From Calliphora vicina (lineage: Eukaryota; Arthropoda; Insecta; Diptera; Calliphoridae), in assembly GCF_958450345.1 (NCBI RefSeq), contig NC_088783.1, positions 26,973,701 through 27,037,700 on the forward strand: a stretch of DNA of 64,000 nt, written 5' to 3'. The position numbers and the translations under genes are program-made. Below the pieces are notes generated by a model. That model saw only the letters and a list, made by a program, of their open reading frames with translations. It searched no databases and had not been told where the DNA came from. Positions 55,641 to 64,000 of this stretch are shown here, one piece after another (position 1 is the stretch's first letter; every line of letters begins with the position of its first letter).

Positions 55641-57230
55641 TTTTTGTTTATGAGGATTTTTTGAATGAAATCAATTTTGTGTACAACATTAAAGAAACAA
55701 CTTTTTTTAAATTTTGTATGGATATTTTCTAATTGGAAAAGTATTTTTTATTATGAAAAATCTTTTTTTCAAAATTATTGGTTTCTAATAAGAAAAATAT
55801 CTGAAAGATCTGTGCAACATATAGTCCTAGAAAAACTACAGGTACTAAACAATCTATAAAGTACAATAACTGAAATAATTTTGGGACTTGAACGCATTTC
55901 AAGTCATCTAAATTATTAATATTTATGAATTACAAGGGAGTTGCTAAAGAATATATACAAAGCAAATGGAAAAGCAAACAAATTATTAAAAATATTTTTG
56001 CTGTAATGTTTAGTTTTGGTACATTAATATATAAATAATAATAATAAGATCAATGGAATAATACTTGGTTTTAAAATACCAAAAAGTAAACTGTAAATTT
56101 TATTCATAAAGTTTATCAAAATTACTCTTGTTAGTACCATGACATTACAAAAATTCACCTCTTCTTTAAGATAAAAGGCCTTGGAGTAATGAGCAGCAAC
56201 ATATGATAGAGTGTAATTAAAGTTGTTTTTTTGTGTATTTTTTTTTTTAAATTTATTTACGAATAAAGAGTGTAAAAATTTAAAGTAAGCGTTGAAAATT
56301 GATTGTTGCAGCTAAAAATTTATGTTTTTGTAAGTTGTTTTAAGTGATTTTATATTATTTGATTTTTCTTTTTATTTAAAATTTATGTGATAATTTGTTT
56401 GTTTTTGTTGTGTTGAAGTTTTTTTTTATTTTTTTAAGGCATGCTTAATAAACGTGCTAAATAGCATTTACAATTTTTTTTATTTAGCTTTATTCACAAT
56501 AATTTTACAAAAATTTGTGTAACAATTTAAATCTTTGAAAAATTATTGTTAAACAGGCTGGTTTATGTATCTAACAGTATTATATAGTATTTAAATAATT
56601 TAAGGAGCTTTAAGTTTTAAGATATTTATTCTTTTTTTTTGGTTTAAATTTCTACAATATTTTTATAGTAATAATTTTAAGGATTATATTCTTTTTATAC
56701 AATCCTTTGGTTTAAATAGGAAAAATGGTTTTAATTTGAAAGTAAATAGCTAAATTAAATTACAGTATTTAATCGTTTGTATTATAAAGAGATTTAAATT
56801 GTAGAATTAAAGTGTTTTGTTCTTTGGTTAAGAAAATTTTAACAAAATAGAAATTTCTAATACAAAATGAGATGTAGAAAAAATTAAAAAAAAAAAAAAT
56901 ATTGTAAATTTCGTTTTCTACACAGACGAATATCCTTTATAGTACATAGCTCTTTAATTATTAAATGGAACAAAAACTATCCTACCCCACTCGAAATAAT
57001 TGCATTATAATTACAAAATGATGAATAGTTACATATCTATAAAAAAATTTAATTAATTTATTAGTGGTTTCACAGGTGACTCTAAATAATAAATTAAGAG
57101 CAAAAATCTGACTTATCTGTTTAAAACAATTTGGAAATAGTTTTATTTTGACTGAATGTTATTAAAAACAGTGTCCAAAGACAACCAAAATAAGAACTAG
57201 ATTAATTTGTCTTCTGAAGTTATAAAATAA
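55641..57230. other. Very AT-rich spacer
   Basis: No gene. Continuation of the degenerate repeat up to about 55.8 kb, then A/T-run-rich unique sequence. Confidence 0.5.
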
Positions 57231-58036
57231 AACAAGTTAGAACGGTATATTCGGCTTTGCCGAATCTTAAATACCCTACACCTGCATACATATTTTTTAG
57301 GTTGATATATATGGGAGCTTTAACCAATTATAGGCCGATCATCATAGAATTATATATAGCGATTTTGGTATTTATGGGGATTATTTATGACAAATTTCAA
57401 CTTAATAGCGACATTTATAAGATATTTGTGCTAATTTAAGTGATTTTCGGAAGTGAACTTTATATGGGGGCTATGGTCAAATATGAGCCGATCCACAAAA
57501 AATTAACTGTAGCGATTTATTTTAGCACGAAACTTATTGTTCCTGAATTTTGTATGGATACTGCAATTCTGTATCCATAGAACCATATTTCGGGAAGAAA
57601 TTTGTATGGGGGCTATGAGAAATCATAAACCGATTCTTATAATTTTCACTAGAGTTAGTCCTTTTATTATAAAAATAACGTGTGTAAAGTTTTATGGTAT
57701 TATCTGCTATATATTTACACAAATAACCAAAAATATGTGAAAATTGTCAATTTGTTTTTAGGTTGTCTCACATTTTGGTTCATAGCTCCGGTTCTACTGA
57801 ACCGATTTGGCTGATTTTCAATATCAAACTGCTTAGGACAATAATTAACATATTTTGTTTTACACAGACACACAGACGGACAGACAGACGGACATGGCTC
57901 AATCGACTTAGAATTTCATAAGGATCAAGAAAATATATACTTTGTTGGGTCTCAGATGAATATTTCTCAATGTTACACACGGAATGACAAACTTATATAT
58001 ACCCTCATTCACCACTTGTGGTGGTGGATGGTATAA
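57231..58036. mobile_element. INE-1/DINE-1-like dipteran interspersed repeat
   Basis: The left end has the perfect hairpin ATTCGGC-TTT-GCCGAAT (57249-57265), then CTTAAATACCCTACACC. The interior has three diverged modules around TATGGGAGC/TATGGGGGCTATG (about 57310, 57461, 57604), each followed by a GCCGAT/ACCGAT word. Then come ACAGACGGACAGACAGACGG and ATGGCTCAATCGACTTAGAA, and a right end TATACCCTC with the hairpin CACCACTTGTGGTG. This plan is typical of abundant INE-1-like Helitron-derived repeats of flies. The short frames inside are not genes. Confidence 0.75.
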
Positions 58037-59396
58037 TTAACCAAGTACAACAACAGTTATTCTTTAGGCAACCAACTTCACATTTTTATCTCCATTATAC
58101 CTATAATTCGATTAGCTTTACTTTGATGAATTTACGAATTGTGAAATAGTTTTTCTAAGGAATTTTAATTTAAAAACCTCCTATTATTCTAAACTAACTG
58201 CAAATATTCCATTAACTTATATAGATTTCTAACTAAATTATTTATTTTCTTCACTAGAATAGCGAAAGGGAGCTTTCTAAGAATCTGGACTAAAAGAAGA
58301 TCTTTGTCTTGAAACTATAATGATCTTTAAATGAAGGGCCAGAAACCCACATAAAATATTCTGGCACAAATATTTTAGTGAATTTTAAAATATATAAATG
58401 TTCAAAATACCGAATAACTCTCTTTAATATTTCGAAAGGTAAATCATAGAAATTATAGAGAATTTTTAAAATAACGAATTTTTGACATCTTGATCGATAT
58501 TGCTAATAATGGTTTATTGATATTCGCTCATGAAGTTTTTGCTACCACAATCTATAAGAGAGTTTCTCTTCGCATAAAGTTTAATGGTGATAAAATTTCT
58601 AATGTTGTGGTTAGGCAACCTATACTTAGAGAAACTGAAAATCAAAGAATGCCAACAAGCAAACAAAAAAACATACTCCCAATCTTCATTAAACAAAATT
58701 TTAAAAGATCAACACAATTTTAAGCTATAACACTCTGAAAAGATTGTAAAGCAATCTACACTAAACGAATTATTTGAAAATCAAACTATTTCTTATAGAG
58801 GAACTGAACTGATTTCTGAATGATCACTTTTAGTAGGGAGGTGTGCCTCATTTTTTTTAAAAAACTGAAAAGGGTTAAAAAAAGTACTTTTGTGAACTCA
58901 AATAAATTGACAGATATAAAAACTTTTTAATCTAATTAATATTGCAATCATTTATGTTTATACTTAGTTTTCCTACAAGTCGGAGAATCCTGGAACACAA
59001 CATTCTGAGAAAAATTATGAATTATCAAGATCTTTTGACTGTCAGCCTCAAGAAACCAAGTTGAAACCAAACAATTCAGAATGGAACTCCAATTCCTTAA
59101 ATTTGGCATCTGTTAGTCAGACTTAAATTGTTTTTAGGAGGAAGGCATATTTCAAATTCTATGTTCAATATATTTCAAAAATATGGTTGGCATTTGTGTT
59201 GTTATCATGTTCTGCTTCCTGTGATTATGAGGGCCGATCACCTATGTACGCTCCAACTTTTTTTTAGAAAAATAATGATTTAAATATAAAATAATAACCT
59301 AGAATTTTGAAGACATTTCCTAGTTGTTTCTTAGGTTTTAACAAGTTATAAAAAAGCCTTGCTGACAATATATTGCTTTTTTTAAGGATCATTTAA
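58037..59396. other. AT-rich spacer
   Basis: The 60-77 codon overlapping frames near 58.5-58.7 kb have no recognisable features. Nothing else is seen. Confidence 0.45.
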
Positions 59397-59604
59397 CCTT
59401 CATAAAGTCTTCAAATTTACTGACATTATCGACTTCAGGTCAAATTTGATCCAAATAGAAAAATATATTTTTTTTAATAATTTTTTTTTTAACCTAACGT
59501 GTTTGTTTCCATTTAAAATTAAATATATCAAAAATATCACTATAAGAAATAATTCAATTTTAATTTTAAAGTGTGTCGAATTTGATCCGAAGACCTTATG
59601 AAGG
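59397..59604. mobile_element. CCTTCATAAGGTCTTC MITE, copy 1 (208 bp) with TTAA duplications
   Basis: CCTTCATAAAGTCTTCAAAT at the left and its inverse, ending GAAGACCTTATGAAGG, at the right. Both ends are flanked by TTAA (59393-59396 and 59605-59608), the signature of piggyBac-type transposition. Inner parts share GGTCAAATTTGA-like words with the 44.8 kb copy. Non-coding. Confidence 0.85.
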
Positions 59605-60089
59605 TTAAACTACTGTAAATCAGCCATTTTCCAACCGATTTTTACAAGTATGTAAGAAAAGATTTTACACACTGTTTATTGTTGGTGTTTTGTTTAAGCT
59701 TTGATATTTTTACAAGTAAAGCTTGAGTGTCTGTAATCCTCATTCACTCTATAGTTTGATTTGTATAATATCTTTAGTTTTTCTAAAGCCGTTTGGAAAA
59801 AGGTTTCCTAATGATCTGGCCTAAGCAACTAGTGAAATGCACATAGGAACTAGCTTATCCCCCAACAATAAATGTCAGTGAATTTATCAATAATTGGGAA
59901 TTTTAGCACAATTCTTACTAAAATATTTATTTCGCATTCTCGTTACTTAGTTTAAAATCTAACTTTAAGAATACCGATATTTCTCTAAAATGAAGTCATC
60001 GAGAAAAACTTTAGGTAAAAGGTTTTTCTAATAGAGACATTCGAACTTTGACAGTTGATAGCGGTCATACTGTTGAAGTTACATCTGTC
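59605..60089. other. Spacer
   Basis: No gene or repeat recognised. Confidence 0.4.
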
Positions 60090-60880
60090 GAATTGACTTA
60101 CGTTTTTTTTTGCCAAATCACCATGGAGGAATAAAGTGTTCAGCAACACAAGTAGATGATAAACTTGTTTTATCAAAATGGGTGTTCTGTTTGGGCAACG
60201 TTATTTACGCATCGCCCATTTTACGCGATGAGGCCCATTTCTGGATGAATTGGTACGTCAACAATCAAAATGTTCGATTTTGGGTGTTCTGTTCGGTCAA
60301 CGTTCCTTACGCTTGGCCCATTTCTGGATGAATGGGTACGTCAAGAAACAAAATGTTACCATTTGGGATGATACCAATGAAATCCAAGAACGTTGAATGC
60401 ATCCCGAAATTGTCACTGTTTGATGTATATTTTGTTCTCTTTGAGAACGACGTTGGACTGGCTATAACAGTCATTGGATAGAGCTATAGTCATTGGCTAT
60501 ACCAACTTATTTTGTCCTGAATTGGACGATATTGATACCAACGACATGTGGTGCTACGTACATCTCATGCCACATTGAACATTCTGGTCGTCTCACTTGG
60601 AGCTGATGAGAACTTCTCACCGATATCGTGTGATTTAACCGCGTTAAACTGTTTCATAAGTTGCTGGTCTATACGAATAAGCCACAAACCACAGCGGCAA
60701 TCAAATCATACATAACCCATGCCATCGGTCAAATTCAGACAGATTTAAGCGCCAAGTCATGGCAAATTGGACATTTCGGATAAGCGCCAAGTCATGGCAA
60801 ATTGGACATTTCGGATAAGCCCCACGCAGCAAAGCGGACATTTGCTCGATGTTATATTCCATACATAGCCTTTCTAATTA
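60090..60880 (+). mobile_element. Degenerate DDE transposase, second copy of the 46.2 kb family
   Basis: Plus-strand words include RDEAHFWMNWYVNNQNVRFW (first Asp), FENDVGLAITV, LFCPELDDIDTNDMWCY, SCHIEHSG-like sequence (in place of the QQDGATSHTAR block), VYTNKPQTTAAIK and SHAIGQIQTDL-AKSWQIGH, ending GHLLDVIFHT near 60840. Frames are interrupted. A tandem duplication of about 110 bp affects the GATGAGGCCCATTTCTGGAT region (60185-60350), and a 35 bp tandem repeat GCGCCAAGTCATGGCAAATT... lies at about 60749-60818. Confidence 0.8.
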
Positions 60881-63800
60881 AAAAAAAAATTTCGATGATA
60901 TGTCGCACATACTTTATTATATTTAAATTTTAAGATAGGAAGGGCTTAATAAAGGACCCTTTATTTTCCAAAATCTACATGAGAAACTCTGCATAATTTT
61001 TTATATCACTGTGTTATTGTTTGATTTAAAGTATTTTTGAGAAAGACATGACTTATTTTGTACATTCTAATGTCTATGATCATTCTTGAATATCATGATG
61101 TTTCCATTAGTTGATCATAATTAACATATCATAACTATTCTTCAAAAGAGAGAATCTGCGATAAATTATACCCGGTGATAAAATGTTTGCTAAGCTAATA
61201 GAGGCTTTACATATTGAGTAAAATTGCTATTATTTAGTTGAATGAAGTAAAAATACATAGTCTCAATTTCTTTACCTACTACATCTCTGGGCTGCAATTT
61301 GTTACAAAATAACATAATAAAACAAAAATAATAATAATAATATAAACTTATAAAAGTTTCTAAATAATCCAACCATTCACTATAAGCCAATCGCCTTCAG
61401 CTATAAAGCACTTTAAACTTTAGCAAAATTTGTTCGAGAAAAAAAACAAGCAAAACTAAAACTGAAAATAAAAGAATACTAGAAACAAGTTAGAAGGGAA
61501 ATAAAAGGAAAGAAAAACAAGCCAGCCGACAGCGCGCACAACAAAATACTCATAATATTATTATTGAAATCTTAAAAATTCAGTATTTTCTGTATTGTTT
61601 TATTGTATTATTTAATAAATATTCTGTAAAAATAAGTACGAGTACATACTTAGAAAATAACAAAATCAAATTTATAGTTGTTCATTATAAATATTTATAA
61701 GTTTCTTTTTTTTTACTAAATATTATTACGTACATACATTTACATATATAAAATAGTAAAATGGAGAAAAAGTTTTTCAATACAATGATTATACACAAAC
61801 AAAAAATAATAATTATAAAATAATATAAATTAAATTATTAATAAATTTAAGATATTTTACAATAAAACTTTAATTAATAATAAATAAACACAAAGAAAAG
61901 TGAAGTTTTTAAAACAAATTAAACTAAAATAGTTTAGTTTAGTTACAGCAAACAAAGTTTCAGTTGTGGTTACTAGGTTAATGTAAAGACAACTAAAACT
62001 TTGTTTGTTAAGTGATTTTCTTTGTTTTTATTAGTTTTTACTTAAAAATAATTTTAAAACAAAACAGTTAAATATAAATTGAAATATTTCAAAAACTTTT
62101 TTCTATTTTAGAAAAATTATTAATTTTTTTTTTAAAATATTTTTCTTTTCAAATATGTCTGATCGACCAGAGAAAAAAGTTTTTGAAATATTTCATTTTT
62201 AAAAAGGAGTATAGAAAGCTGTATCCACACATAAAATTACAGAAATTATTTTAGAATGGTGATTAAATAATTAAGATTTATGTAATTTTAATTAATAAAA
62301 AATATATTTATAGTGTTTATTTAAAAAATATTTTTAAAGGGTGTTTTTAAGAGAAAAAGTTTAGTTTAGTTAAGTTTTGTGTGTGTGTTTATGGTAGTTG
62401 GTGTATTTTTTTACAATTTACTGAAAAGTATGTAGAAAGTGAAGAGAAAAGAGAGTATAAAAGCTGTAGAGAGAAAAAAAATCGTTAAAACTTTATATTG
62501 CCTTAAATGCAAAACAAAGTTTTTTTGGTTTTAAATATTTTTTATATTGTTTTATATTTAGTTTATTTATAAAATTTAGGGAGTATTTATATTCATTTGA
62601 TTTAAATACATTTAAAGTTAAAGGTGTTGTTTTAAGGATTTTAGTTATGTTTTAATTTGATAATATTGAATAAAATAAAAAAAAGCTTGAAGTATTTAAA
62701 AAAAATAAAAAATTAATGAAACATGCATAAAATATTATTTGAATTTGCAATATGAATAATTAGTTAAAAAAATCATGCCCAAATTTGTTTAGAAAATAAA
62801 AGCGTTTCTGTTTTTTAATTTTCTTGGAAAAAAATAATTTACCTTTTTGGTTATTTTCATGCGTTTGGCGAAGAATTTGTTTATATTTTTTTTCAATTTT
62901 TAATATCATTAGTGCTGTTTTAAATTTGGAAAATGTGTGTGATTAAAATGATTAAAGTTAGAACCAATTGTTTAAAATTAGTTTTTTTTACTTTTTTTTG
63001 GCTTATAAATTTGTTAATAAATATTTTTGATTTTGTTTTTATTCATTCCGTTTTTTTAGTAAATTTTTTTTGTTTGTTTTTTTGTTCTTTCAATTATTAA
63101 ATGAGCCTTAACAACAACACTTAAAACTACATATTTGTAAATATTAATAATTTGTTTCATATTTTAATTTTATTGATTTATGATTTTTTTATATTTGTTA
63201 TTAAAAAAGCGTTTTATTTGGTTTTTAATTGGTGTTAGTATTATTTTTTTTTTACTTAAATTGTTGGTTTTCTGTTTTTTTTTAATAATTTATCCTTAAC
63301 AATTGTTGATAGTTTATAATTGGGTTGCAGTTTTGTTTATACATGTACTTCCGAGAATGATTGTTAGAATAGATGTGATAAATTTTAAAACATGGGCCAA
63401 ATTACGCCATTCGCGATCAAGTGAAATTGATAGTAATTTTCTTATTTGAGATTACGAGCGCAAGCACATTTTAATGTCTTTTTGAAAACGAAAGCTTATT
63501 CGATCACGATTACAATGATTTGTCTGCAGAGATCCATGTTTAATAACTATGATAGAAAATTGTTTCAAAAATGTATGTGACTCTATCAAGAAACCTGAAT
63601 CACGAATTTTAACCAAAATATTGTTTGTTTTGGGAATTTTCGTTTTCATTTATGTGCTTGAAAATAATAATGTTGATCGTGTTGATGTTTAACCCAAAAA
63701 TTCAAAAGTATAATTACTTTTTGACACGTCAACGAAACATCAGGAAAGTATGAAGTAATTGAGAGGATATACAGAAGAAGCAGCTAAAATAAAAAGGAAA

Positions 63801-64000
63801 TTTATTTTGGCAACAATTCTATATATGTGAATAAATTAAAGATCTAAACTAGATCAATGATATGGTTTTTATAGGGACGGATCGTTTCACAAACGATTCA
63901 GAGCCTCAAATGAAGGCTGATGCATTTATAGATTTGATTTATAGATCACTCGCGACTGGTGGCACATTGTCAGCTTGCTTTTATTCCGTATTGTTTGACA
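60881..64000. other. Extremely AT-rich spacer
   Basis: No gene supported. An (AAT)n run lies near 61327-61343, A-rich plus-strand sequence at about 61.4-61.9 kb, then strongly T-rich sequence at 62.0-63.3 kb. A 65-codon minus frame at 63452-63649 has no recognisable family. The last 500 bp are less AT-rich and unique. Confidence 0.5.

Overview
The window is AT-rich eukaryotic DNA, almost certainly from a cyclorrhaphous fly (calyptrate-like). The one clear host gene encodes an Enhancer-of-split type bHLH-Orange protein ending in WRPW. The transposon remnants (mariner, jockey/LOA-like LINEs, hAT-like, Helitron-like and INE-1-like repeats) are those usual in Diptera. No prokaryotic gene organisation, rRNA or CRISPR is visible. 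The species cannot be named from the sequence.

Layout. 1-4.2 kb: AT-rich spacer with a broken minus-strand LINE (0.7-1.85 kb). 4.19-11.93 kb: a 7.7 kb satellite of about 68 monomers of about 114 bp, with a dimeric A/B substructure and larger copied blocks. 12-24 kb: a small TIR element, a Helitron-like element, three degraded LINE 3' regions, a diverged tandem repeat (20.9-22.2 kb) and a tRNA-like SINE. 24-31 kb: an unidentified 136-codon ORF, an internally deleted mariner next to a 278 bp palindrome, and a minus-strand mariner interrupted by a hAT-like element. 31-39 kb: AT-rich spacer with small inverted-repeat elements. 39-47 kb: dense nesting. This includes a 1.36 kb element whose ends look like recombination signal sequences (Transib-like), with a TA-flanked foldback element inside it; two hAT-like elements with 8 bp target duplications (one degenerate); TTAA-flanked MITEs; a degraded IS630/Tc1 transposase; and a mariner split by a second transposase. 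47-53.2 kb: the HES gene (two exons, 3.8 kb intron). 53-64 kb: very AT-rich spacer with another mariner, an INE-1-like repeat, a TTAA MITE and a second copy of the DDE transposase.

Functionally, the HES protein should be a nuclear transcriptional repressor of the Notch pathway. A consensus Su(H) site in its intron and a Brd box downstream fit that regulation. Everything else is selfish or structural DNA. The main interest lies in the RSS-like transposon ends, the satellite's higher-order structure, and insertion histories that can be read from target duplications and a paralogous empty site. All family assignments come from reading the sequence; no searches were run.
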